Below, piece after piece: positions 1 to 5,823 of a DNA stretch of 7,359 bases. Numbering within the stretch: position 1 is the stretch's first letter; every line of letters begins with the position of its first letter. The translations under genes were made by a program, and so were the position numbers. Location of the stretch: contig JADHTD010000126.1 of NCBI GenBank assembly GCA_016776525.1, forward strand, positions 1 to 7,359. The letters are read 5' to 3'. This DNA is from Rhodospirillales bacterium. Lineage in GTDB: Bacteria > Pseudomonadota > Alphaproteobacteria > Rhodospirillales > JADHTD01. The notes below the pieces were generated by a model, which did not search any database, was not told where the DNA came from, and saw only the letters and a program-made list of their open reading frames with translations.

Positions 1-32
1 CCTGAATGGCCTTAAAACCGTCAACGGACGAT

Positions 33-60
33 GGTCCGGGGTGCCGATGCCTCCCGGACC
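33..60. repeat. GC-rich 8-bp inverted repeat upstream of the J-domain gene
   Basis: GGTCCGGG at 33-40 and CCCGGACC at 53-60 are perfect inverted copies with a 12-base loop, so RNA from this stretch would form a stable hairpin. No T-run follows on either strand, so it is a poor match to an intrinsic terminator. It lies 48 bases before the chosen start of the J-domain gene and could be a 5'-leader structure or the tail signal of a gene off the left edge. The rest of 1-107 shows no recognisable gene or clear promoter. Confidence 0.3.
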
Positions 61-107
61 GGCATTTCGGGGCCCAGGCGCCGACAATTTGGAAAACGGA
101 CGGCCCG

Positions 108-770
108 ATGCCGCAAACAACGCACAAGAAATCCTACACCATCCCGTGTTCCAGTTCCTTCCGGGATGAAATCGCGGCCCTGGCCGACCGCCGCCAGGTC
201 AATGTCGCCGACCTGGCCCGTTCCGTGGTCCTTATGCTGGACGCCAAAAGTATTGAGGCCTTTCCGGACCCCGGTGAGCCGGACAGCGCCGACCGGGAAT
301 CGATCGTGCTTAAATCCGGCAAGGCCAAAGGGCGGCCCTGGCGCCGGAAACCCCGTTTGCAGGTCCGCCTGTCGCCGGGTTTGTCGGTGCCGACCATCCG
401 CCGGGCCTTGGGCGTTGCCCTGGCCCTCGACCACCAGGACCTGCAACTCGATATGCGCGGCCCCGGCCAGCCGGAAAAGCTCTCCGCCGGGGAAAAGGCG
501 CGGCGCAAAGCCGACCAGGATGAACGTGACCGTCTGCGCTCGGTGGTCGACGCCTTGCTTTTCGAGCCGCTTAGCGGCGGCGTGCTGGACCGGTCCGATG
601 CCCTGCATGTCTTGGGGTTCCCGCCGGGCAGCAATCCGGGGCAACGGACCCTCAGGGATCGTTTCCGCATGCTGGCGACCATCCATCACCCGGACAGCGG
701 TTTCGGCAACCACCAACGCATGAGCCAACTTAACGCCGCCATGGAACGGCTCAAACGGGGCGGCGCTTAA
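108..770 (+). CDS. J-domain protein with N-terminal ribbon-helix-helix-like segment
   Basis: This encodes 220 residues if started at ATG 108. The C-terminal part (about 163-217) is a compact J domain: a helix with DALHVLGF, then a basic helix with LRDRFRMLA, then HHPDSG with the diagnostic HPD triad at residues 194-196, and a final helix with LNAAMERLK. J domains stimulate Hsp70 (DnaK) ATPase, so it is probably a co-chaperone that recruits DnaK. The G/F and zinc-finger regions of true DnaJ are absent. Residues about 8-45 (KKSYTIPCSSSF followed by two predicted helices) resemble a ribbon-helix-helix or Arc-like DNA-binding fold; this is inference from pattern only. The middle (70-145) is basic and charged. 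An in-frame ATG at position 6 would add 34 residues of unlikely composition that run through a hairpin; 108 is preferred because the conserved-looking sequence begins there, although its ribosome site is weak (CGGA at 97-100). No signal peptide or membrane segment is seen, so it should be cytoplasmic. It converges with the BI-1 gene. Confidence 0.8.
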   Translation: MPQTTHKKSYTIPCSSSFRDEIAALADRRQVNVADLARSVVLMLDAKSIEAFPDPGEPDSADRESIVLKSGKAKGRPWRRKPRLQVRLSPGLSVPTIRRALGVALALDHQDLQLDMRGPGQPEKLSAGEKARRKADQDERDRLRSVVDALLFEPLSGGVLDRSDALHVLGFPPGSNPGQRTLRDRFRMLATIHHPDSGFGNHQRMSQLNAAMERLKRGGA

Positions 771-774
771 ACGC

Positions 775-815
775 AAAAACAAAACCGCCCGGGGCTGGCA
801 GGCCGCCGGGCGGTT
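775..815 (-). terminator. Intrinsic terminator of the BI-1 gene
   Basis: A perfect 10-bp stem pairs 783-792 with 806-815 (AACCGCCCGG / CCGGGCGGTT) around a 13-base loop. On the minus strand it is followed at once by TTTTGTTTTTGCG (784-772), the U-rich tail of a Rho-independent terminator. It lies 24 bases past the BI-1 stop codon. The plus-strand tail (TTGATCTTGG) is less U-rich, so it may end transcription of the J-domain gene only partly. Confidence 0.82.
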
Positions 816-838
816 GATCTTGGCAATTGGTTTTCGGT

Positions 839-1600
839 TTAGCGGCGTTCGCCGAACAGCCTCAGCAACATGATAAACAGGTTGATGAAGTCCAGGTACA
901 GCGTCACCGCGCCCATGATGGCTTTCTTGGTGGACACCTCGGCGCCGTCGGATTCCAGATAGATGGATTTGATCTTCTGGGTGTCGTAGGCGGTGAGGCC
1001 GACGAAGATAAGCACGCCGATCACCGAAATGACGAAGTGCATGGCGCTGCTTTGCAGGAAGATATTGACGATGCTGGCGATGATGATGCCGATCAGCCCC
1101 ATGAACAGGAACGAGCCCCAGCCCGTCAGGTCCCGCTTGGTGGTGTAGCCGTAAAGGCTCATGGCGGCGAAGGTGCCCGCCGTAATGAAGAACACCCGGG
1201 CGATGGAAGCGCCGGTATAAAGCAGGAAGATATGCGCCAGCGACAGGCCCATGACCGCTGAAAAAGCCCAGAAGACGGTCTGCATCGTCGAGGCCTTCAT
1301 CTTATTGATGCCGAACGACAGGGCGAAAATAAAGGCCAGCGGCGACAGCATGACGATCCAGGCCAGTCCCGTTGCCTGAATGCCGCCGCCGGGAACCGGC
1401 GCGTACATCAGGTTGAGGATGGCCGGCGTGGTCGAGGCCAGATAGGCGACGATGCCGGTCAGCGCCAGGCCGGACGCCATGTAATTGTAGACCCTGAGCA
1501 TGTAGTTGCGCAGGCCGACATCGATGTCGGCGGCGCCAGCCTGGGCCGCACTCATCTGCCCGGTGTTGAGGCTGAACTTATTATCAGGACCGAAAGCCAT
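839..1600 (-). CDS. Bax inhibitor-1/YccA family seven-helix membrane protein
   Basis: The product is 253 residues, normal for bacterial Bax inhibitor-1-like (UPF0005) proteins. After a soluble N-terminus of about 35 residues there are six clear hydrophobic helices (about 37-57, 77-97, 105-128, 131-151, 160-182, 187-207) and a seventh C-terminal hydrophobic segment (227-249). The family signature is present: GLTAYDTQKIK (201-211) and LYLDFINLF (234-242), giving acidic residues D206 and D237. These are the likely equivalents of the pH-sensing aspartate pair described in Bacillus YetJ. Characterised members leak Ca2+ or, like YccA, interact with the FtsH membrane protease; the role here is unproven. 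ATG 1600 is chosen over an in-frame ATG at 1636 because AGGAGA stands 7 bases before it and the upstream extension runs through that site. It lies 132 bases downstream of ybbP on the same strand but has its own promoter candidate and a strong terminator, so it may be a separate unit. Confidence 0.93.
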   Translation of the reverse strand: MAFGPDNKFSLNTGQMSAAQAGAADIDVGLRNYMLRVYNYMASGLALTGIVAYLASTTPAILNLMYAPVPGGGIQATGLAWIVMLSPLAFIFALSFGINKMKASTMQTVFWAFSAVMGLSLAHIFLLYTGASIARVFFITAGTFAAMSLYGYTTKRDLTGWGSFLFMGLIGIIIASIVNIFLQSSAMHFVISVIGVLIFVGLTAYDTQKIKSIYLESDGAEVSTKKAIMGAVTLYLDFINLFIMLLRLFGERR

Positions 1601-1607
1601 GAATAAT

Positions 1608-1613
1608 TCTCCT
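1608..1613 (-). promoter_or_regulatory. Strong Shine-Dalgarno that fixes the BI-1 start
   Basis: AGGAGA on the minus strand lies 7 bases before ATG 1600. It is the best ribosome site in the window and rules against the longer in-frame start at 1636, whose coding sequence would contain it. Confidence 0.8.
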
Positions 1614-1625
1614 AAAAGGCGAAAG

Positions 1626-1669
1626 CCGTGATTCACGGGCTAATATGGCATGACCGTCCGCCAAATCAA
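1626..1669 (-). promoter_or_regulatory. Candidate promoter and operator-like dyad for the BI-1 gene
   Basis: On the minus strand TTGATT (1669-1664) is followed after 16 bases by CATATT (1647-1642), or after 18 bases by TATTAG (1645-1640); both are partial matches to sigma-70 type -10 boxes. Just downstream, where transcription would begin, is a perfect 13-base dyad CCGTGAATCACGG (1638-1626). It could be a repressor site or a short 5'-leader hairpin. It fills the gap between ybbP and the BI-1 gene and is the main reason to think that gene is transcribed on its own. This is pattern matching only. Confidence 0.4.
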
Positions 1670-1732
1670 GGGGTTCCGGGGCAATTGCCTGCCCGCATAC
1701 CTTCACAAGCGGTTTACCGGGAAATTCACAGT

Positions 1733-4288
1733 CTATTCATTGCGCAGGTAGGGGGCCGCTTTCTGCCCCAAAACCCGCCAGGTCCCGGCAAAACCGACGG
1801 CGATGGTGATGATCACGCAGGTCAAGACCGTCAGGGCGGCAATATCCGGCAAATAAGTCCATTCCATGCGCATCAGGTGGACAACCACGGCCCAGGCGGT
1901 GAGGGAACCGATGGCGGCGGCGATGAGGCCGGTGGCCAGGCCCAGAATGCCGTATTCCAGCAGGTAGGCCCTGAGTACCAGCCCCCGGGTGGCGCCCAGC
2001 ACCTTGTAGACCACGGAATCATAAATGCGCCGGCGGCGGGCGGCGGCGATGGTACCGGCCAGCACCAAGGCCCCGGCCAGGATGGTGATGCCGGCCGAAC
2101 CCCGGACGGCGGCGCCGACCCCGGCCAGGATGCGGGCGGCGGCCTCGAGGGCCTGGCGCACCCGGATCGGCGATATATTGGCATAACGGGTTGAGACCGC
2201 TTTTTCGACGGCGTCCTCGGCGGCCACCGGCGCCTTGACGGCGGCGATGTGGGTATGGGGCGCCCCTTCCAGGGTGCCCGGCGCGAAAATGATGGCGAAA
2301 TCGAAGCGCAGCGTGCGCCAGTCGATTTCCCTGAGGCTGGTGATCTTGGCCTCGATCTCGCGGCCCAAGACATTGAGCGTCAGGGTGTCGCCGAGGCCGA
2401 CGCCGAAACCCCGGGCCAGACCGGCATCGAGGGAAATAACCGGCGGCCCCCGGTAATCCTTCTGCCACCACTGTCCGGCAATGATGTTGGTGCCCTTGGC
2501 CGGGATGGCGGCGTAGGTCAGCGCCCGGTCGCCGCGCACCGCCCATTGCGACCCCGGCGCGATCTTGACCTCTTCGACTGGCACCCCGCCGATGCCGACG
2601 ATGCGCCCGCGCAATGTCGGTACCCGTTGCAGGCCGCTGGTGCCGGCAACGCCGAGGACGGTTTCATCAAAGCCCGCTACCTGTGCCGACTGGATATCGA
2701 CGAAAAAGAAGGCCGGGGCTTCATCCGGCAGCCGCTCGTTGATCTGGCGGTTGAGGTTGCCTTCGATGAGGGCGACGGCAACCAGCACCGACAGGCCGAC
2801 GCCCAACGACAGGACGATGCTGGGCGTTGCCGATCCGGGCCGGTGGATGCTGGTGAGAACCAACCGGAGGGCGGCGCTTCCCTTTTGCCGGATGCGCCGG
2901 GAGGCCGCCATCAGCAGGGCGGCGCCGCCGCGTAGCGCCAGCAGGGTGACGATGGAGCCGCCGACGAACCAGCAGGCGAAATACTTGTCGCTGGCGGTGA
3001 AGATGGTCAGCGCCGACAGGGCGACGATGCTGGCCAGGGCGATCAGCACATAGGGCCGCCGGGGCCAGCCGCCGGCCGGTGCGATGCGGTCCCGGTACAG
3101 CGCCGCCGCCGGAATATCCCGGGCCCGGGCCAGGGGCCACAGCGCAAAGGTAAAGGAGATCAGCAGGCCGAAGACGGCGGCCAGCAGCAAAGGCGCCGGA
3201 AAAAGCCCGACTTGGGGAACCACCGGAAAGACGCCTTCCAGCAAGCGCACGGCCCCATAGGGAAGTCCGGCGCCGAGGATAAGGCCGATGGCGATGCCGC
3301 CCAGGCTGAGAGCCATCACCTGCAAGAGGTAAATGCGGAAGACCAGCCGGCCGGGCGCGCCGAGGCATTTGAGGGTGGCGATGGTGCGGATTTTACCGGC
3401 CATGTAGCTGCCGATGGCGTTCGACACGCCGATGCCGCCGACCAGCAGCGCCGTCAGGCCGACGAACGACAAGAAGAGCGTCATGCGTTCAATGAATCTT
3501 TGGATGCCGGGGGCCGCCTGATCGGTGCCGCGGATGCGCCAACCGGCCTTGGGCAGGTCATTTTTCAACCTTTCGATCCAGGTTTTATCCGGCATGCCGG
3601 GCGGCAGCAGAATCCGCGTGTGGTAGCGGATCTGGCTGCCCGGCTGGACCAGGCCGGTCGCTTTGACGGCGTCATGGGCGACCATCAGGCGGGGGCCCAG
3701 GCTAAACAGGCTGACCACCCGGTCCGGCTCCTTGACGACGGTGGCCCGCACCTGGAAGACGGCATCGCCGACGCGCACCTTGTCCCGGAGTTCGATCCCC
3801 AGCTTGGTCAGCAGGTTGGCATCGGCGACGGCGCCGGGCACGCCGTTGCGCTCAGCCAGGGCTTCGGCCAGGGACATCGGCGGGTCGAGGGCGACATCGC
3901 CGACCAGGGGATAGGCCCCGTCGACGGCCTTCAGTTCGACCAGGGAACGGGTGTCGCGGCCCGGCGCCGGGTGGGCCATGGCCCGCATGGCCATAACGGC
4001 GGAGGTGGCGGCGGCGTGGCTTTCGAGATAGGCGGCCTGCTCTTCCGTCGGCGGCCGGTTGCGCAGTCTAAGATCGATATCGGCGCCCAGCAGCGTCCGC
4101 GCATCGGCACGCAGGCCGGCGACCACGGCTTCGCTGAGACTGCCGACCCCGGCAATGGCGGCAACGCCCAAGGCCAGGCAGGCGATGAAAATACGAAAAC
4201 CGCTGAACCCGGCCCGCAGTTCACGGGCCGCCAGTTTCCGGGCCAGCGCCCAGCTGGTCACCCGGCTTGGGGCAGCGGAGCCGGTCAT
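1733..4288 (-). CDS. ybbP: YbbP-like FtsX-family ABC exporter permease
   Basis: This 851-residue inner-membrane permease belongs to the MacB/LolCDE-like (type VII) ABC exporters, close to the roughly 800 residues of E. coli YbbP. It has two FtsX-type halves. The first has a leading helix at about 30-58, an extracytoplasmic domain at about 60-265 and three helices at about 268-395; a conserved coupling segment, LKCLGAPGRL, sits at 306-315. Two extra central helices (about 412-460) follow, as expected for YbbP. The second half has a helix at 488-510, an extracytoplasmic domain at 515-710 and three helices at 730-840; its coupling motif KVLGATRG is at 762-769. DWRTLRFDF near 656-664 fits a conserved stretch of YbbP-type permeases. 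The start overlaps the ybbA stop as ATGA (4285-4288), and GGAG inside ybbA (4298-4295) is 6 bases before the ATG, so translation is coupled. With YbbA it should export or extract a hydrophobic substrate; the real substrate is unknown. Confidence 0.93.
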   Translation of the reverse strand: MTGSAAPSRVTSWALARKLAARELRAGFSGFRIFIACLALGVAAIAGVGSLSEAVVAGLRADARTLLGADIDLRLRNRPPTEEQAAYLESHAAATSAVMAMRAMAHPAPGRDTRSLVELKAVDGAYPLVGDVALDPPMSLAEALAERNGVPGAVADANLLTKLGIELRDKVRVGDAVFQVRATVVKEPDRVVSLFSLGPRLMVAHDAVKATGLVQPGSQIRYHTRILLPPGMPDKTWIERLKNDLPKAGWRIRGTDQAAPGIQRFIERMTLFLSFVGLTALLVGGIGVSNAIGSYMAGKIRTIATLKCLGAPGRLVFRIYLLQVMALSLGGIAIGLILGAGLPYGAVRLLEGVFPVVPQVGLFPAPLLLAAVFGLLISFTFALWPLARARDIPAAALYRDRIAPAGGWPRRPYVLIALASIVALSALTIFTASDKYFACWFVGGSIVTLLALRGGAALLMAASRRIRQKGSAALRLVLTSIHRPGSATPSIVLSLGVGLSVLVAVALIEGNLNRQINERLPDEAPAFFFVDIQSAQVAGFDETVLGVAGTSGLQRVPTLRGRIVGIGGVPVEEVKIAPGSQWAVRGDRALTYAAIPAKGTNIIAGQWWQKDYRGPPVISLDAGLARGFGVGLGDTLTLNVLGREIEAKITSLREIDWRTLRFDFAIIFAPGTLEGAPHTHIAAVKAPVAAEDAVEKAVSTRYANISPIRVRQALEAAARILAGVGAAVRGSAGITILAGALVLAGTIAAARRRRIYDSVVYKVLGATRGLVLRAYLLEYGILGLATGLIAAAIGSLTAWAVVVHLMRMEWTYLPDIAALTVLTCVIITIAVGFAGTWRVLGQKAAPYLRNE

Positions 4289-5019
4289 TCGGCGCTCCGC
4301 TGGACGGGAGGGGCCTTGGCGGGGCGTTCGTCGTCGGCGATTTTGCCGTCGGCAATATGGATGATGCGGGAACAGCGCTCAGCCACTACCCGTTCATGGG
4401 TGACCAGAATGAGCGTCGTGTTGAGCCGTTCATGCATTTCGAACAAAAGGTCCATGACCGCCTGGCCGGTGGCGCTGTCCAGGTTGCCGGTGGGCTCGTC
4501 GGCCAGGAGAACCGCCGGGTCGGTGACGGTGGCCCGGGCCAGGGCGACGCGCTGTTGTTCGCCGCCGGACAACTGGCCGGGATAATGGCTGGTCCGGTGG
4601 CCGAGGCCGACCGCTTCGAGCTTCTCGCGGGCGGAGTCAAAAGCCTTGTCCCGGCCCGCGAATTCCAGGGGCAGGGCGACGTTTTCGATGGCCGTCATGG
4701 TCGGCACCAGATGGAAATCCTGGAAGACGATACCGATGTTGTCGCGGCGGAAGAGGGCCAGGGCGTCTTCGCCCAGGCCGCTGATGCGGGTGCCGGCGGC
4801 GGTGATGGTGCCGCCGGTCGGCTGTTCCAGCCCGGCGATGACCATCAGCATGCTGGTCTTGCCCGAACCGCTGGGCCCGACGACGCCGACCGTCTCGCCG
4901 CGACCGACCTCCAGGTCGATGCCGCGCAGGATGTTGACCTCACCGGCATTGCTTGACAGGGTCAGGCGGACATCCTCCAAATGGAGGGCGGCGCCAGCGC
5001 TTTCAGGGTTTTCCGACAT
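4285..5019 (-). CDS. ybbA: YbbA-like ABC transporter ATP-binding protein
   Basis: This 244-residue ATPase is of the LolD/MacB-N/FtsE class. All motifs are intact: Walker A GPSGSGKT (48-55), Q-loop glutamine 100 in VFQDFHL, signature LSGGEQQ (150-156), Walker B VLLADE with catalytic glutamate 175, D-loop in GNLD (178-181), and switch histidine 208 in LVTHE. It would dimerise on the cytoplasmic side and power the YbbP permease, whose gene follows with a 4-base overlap. Pairing with a large FtsX permease and a divergent tesA-type esterase favours YbbA over LolD, whose partners are LolC and LolE. The start at 5019 has AAGGA about 10 bases upstream. The start codon overlaps the start codon of the divergent esterase gene, so its promoter must lie inside that gene. 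The C-terminal tail (about 228-244) is a charged, proline-bearing extension without known function. Confidence 0.95.
   Translation of the reverse strand: MSENPESAGAALHLEDVRLTLSSNAGEVNILRGIDLEVGRGETVGVVGPSGSGKTSMLMVIAGLEQPTGGTITAAGTRISGLGEDALALFRRDNIGIVFQDFHLVPTMTAIENVALPLEFAGRDKAFDSAREKLEAVGLGHRTSHYPGQLSGGEQQRVALARATVTDPAVLLADEPTGNLDSATGQAVMDLLFEMHERLNTTLILVTHERVVAERCSRIIHIADGKIADDERPAKAPPVQRSAE
4953..4981 (+). promoter_or_regulatory. Candidate tesA promoter inside ybbA
   Basis: A perfect -35 hexamer TTGACA (4953-4958) is followed after 17 bases by TCCAAA (4976-4981), a weak -10. Transcription would start near 4988, about 30 bases before the esterase ATG. There is no intergenic DNA between tesA and ybbA, so a tesA promoter has to lie within the ybbA reading frame. 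A TTGACA with no -10 also occurs at 5696-5701, so chance matches do happen in this DNA. Confidence 0.38.
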
Positions 5020-5710
5020 GCAGCTTCAATCCTTGGGTTTTCTTCTCAACAGACATCTTACCCGATATGGCCGATGGGGTCGCTATGTCAACGCCGCCCT
5101 CTTTGGGCTGCTTGTCCTGTTGACCCAGCCCGCCCTCGGCGAGGGACCGGTCCGCATCCTGGCGCTCGGCGACAGCCTGACCGCCGGCCTCGGCCTGTCG
5201 CGCCCGGATTCGTTCCCGGCGCGGCTGCAACAGGCCCTCACCGAACGGGGCCACAGCGTCCGGGTCATCAATGCCGGGCTGTCCGGCGACACCTCGGCGG
5301 GCGGCCTGGCCCGCATCGACTGGGCTTTGAGCGCTGTGGCGGGCGGCGGCCCGGATATGGTGATCGTTGAACTGGGCGCCAATGACGGACTGCGGGGGCT
5401 CGATCCCGAAGCCTCGTTTAACAACCTGGACGCCATCCTGGAAAAACTGAAGGACAAGGGTATCGCCGTGCTGCTGGCGGGCATGCGGGCGCCGCCCAAC
5501 CTGGGGCGCGAATACGGCCGCGACTTCAACGGCATTTATCCAAGGCTGGCGGCAAAACATGGGGTGGCGCTCTATCCCTTTTTCCTGGACGGCGTGGCGG
5601 CCGTTCGATCCCTCAACCAGGATGACGGTATCCATCCCAATGCCGAGGGCGTCGACATCATTGTAAATCGAATGCGTCCCTACATTGAACGGCTGTTGAC
5701 AAAGAAGTGA
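5018..5710 (+). CDS. tesA: Secreted GDSL/SGNH esterase, TesA family (arylesterase / lysophospholipase L1-like)
   Basis: The product is 230 residues. A signal peptide is clear: basic RYGRWGR (17-22 region), hydrophobic AALFGLLVLLT (26-36), and an ALG cleavage site before residue 42. The mature part carries the SGNH blocks in order: LGDSLTAG with nucleophile Ser53, NAGLSGDT with oxyanion Gly90, GAND with Asn122, and DGIHPN with Asp203 and His206 completing the catalytic triad. The family (TesA/TAP in E. coli) hydrolyses thioesters, aryl esters and lysophospholipids in the periplasm; the true substrate here is unknown. ATG 5018 is preferred because AGGG lies 9 bases upstream and it keeps a full signal peptide; TTG 5033 is an alternative. 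It is divergent from ybbA-ybbP, the same arrangement as in E. coli, which supports orthology and a joint role in handling hydrophobic esters. No convincing terminator follows. Confidence 0.93.
   Translation: MQLQSLGFLLNRHLTRYGRWGRYVNAALFGLLVLLTQPALGEGPVRILALGDSLTAGLGLSRPDSFPARLQQALTERGHSVRVINAGLSGDTSAGGLARIDWALSAVAGGGPDMVIVELGANDGLRGLDPEASFNNLDAILEKLKDKGIAVLLAGMRAPPNLGREYGRDFNGIYPRLAAKHGVALYPFFLDGVAAVRSLNQDDGIHPNAEGVDIIVNRMRPYIERLLTKK
5064..5091 (-). promoter_or_regulatory. Candidate ybbAP promoter inside tesA
   Basis: On the minus strand a perfect TTGACA (5091-5086) is followed after 16 bases by CATATC (5069-5064), or after 18 bases by TATCGG (5067-5062); both are weak -10 matches. Transcription would begin near 5057 and leave a leader of about 38 bases before the ybbA ATG. 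The site lies in the signal-peptide codons of tesA and faces the tesA promoter candidate. Confidence 0.42.
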
Positions 5711-5763
5711 ACCGGCCTCCGCCCCCTCTTGGCGATTTTGCTGGGCAGGGCGGGCAGACGGCC

Positions 5764-5769
5764 TATGAT
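5764..5769 (+). promoter_or_regulatory. Possible -10 box before the FIST gene
   Basis: TATGAT (5764-5769) matches the -10 consensus at five of six bases in the 109-base gap between tesA and the FIST gene. No good -35 sits at the usual distance; TTGCTG at 5738-5743 is 20 bases away, which is too far. The FIST gene may have its own weak or activator-dependent promoter, or it may be read through from tesA. Confidence 0.25.
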
Positions 5770-5787
5770 TATTGTAATCCGGGGGGT

Positions 5788-5823
5788 ATGCCCGGCAATA
5801 GTAAAAAGCCGCACCGCCGATGA
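5788..5823 (+). other. Possible 11-codon leader ORF coupled to the FIST start
   Basis: ATG 5788 opens a short frame encoding MPGNSKKPHRR. Its TGA (5821-5823) overlaps the FIST ATG as ATGA, the same arrangement used between ybbA and ybbP. The FIST ATG has no clear Shine-Dalgarno of its own, so reinitiation after this mini-ORF could supply ribosomes. Against it, the only purine-rich run (GGGGGG, 5781-5786) is just one base from its ATG, too close for a good site. It may be chance. Confidence 0.25.

Noticed and set aside
827..1261. Plus-strand frame rich in Asp, His and Gln opposite the BI-1 gene
   Set aside because: The composition is that of reversed membrane-helix codons; the minus-strand gene has a strong ribosome site, family signature and terminator.
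1680..1689. Palindrome GGCAATTGCC after ybbP as a terminator
   Set aside because: A contiguous 10-base palindrome leaves no loop for a stable hairpin and no T-run follows on the minus strand.
3212..4585. Long plus-strand open frame (457 codons) opposite ybbP and ybbA
   Set aside because: It is the antisense shadow of two genes with complete family motifs. Its product is a Gly/Ala/Asp/Gln-rich low-complexity string with no domain, as expected from GC-rich codons read backwards.
4646..5017. N-terminal extension of tesA to an upstream ATG at 4646
   Set aside because: This would add 124 residues antisense to the conserved core of ybbA and bury the signal peptide inside the protein. ATG 5018 gives a proper secreted esterase.
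5696..5701. TTGACA at the end of tesA as a FIST promoter
   Set aside because: No -10-like sequence lies 15-19 bases downstream (the region is CCGCCCCC); the hexamer is explained by the Leu-Thr codons of tesA.
5719..5753. CCGCCC / GGGCGG pairing as a tesA terminator
   Set aside because: The stem is only 6 bp with a 23-base loop and no T-run follows, so it does not meet the pattern of an intrinsic terminator.
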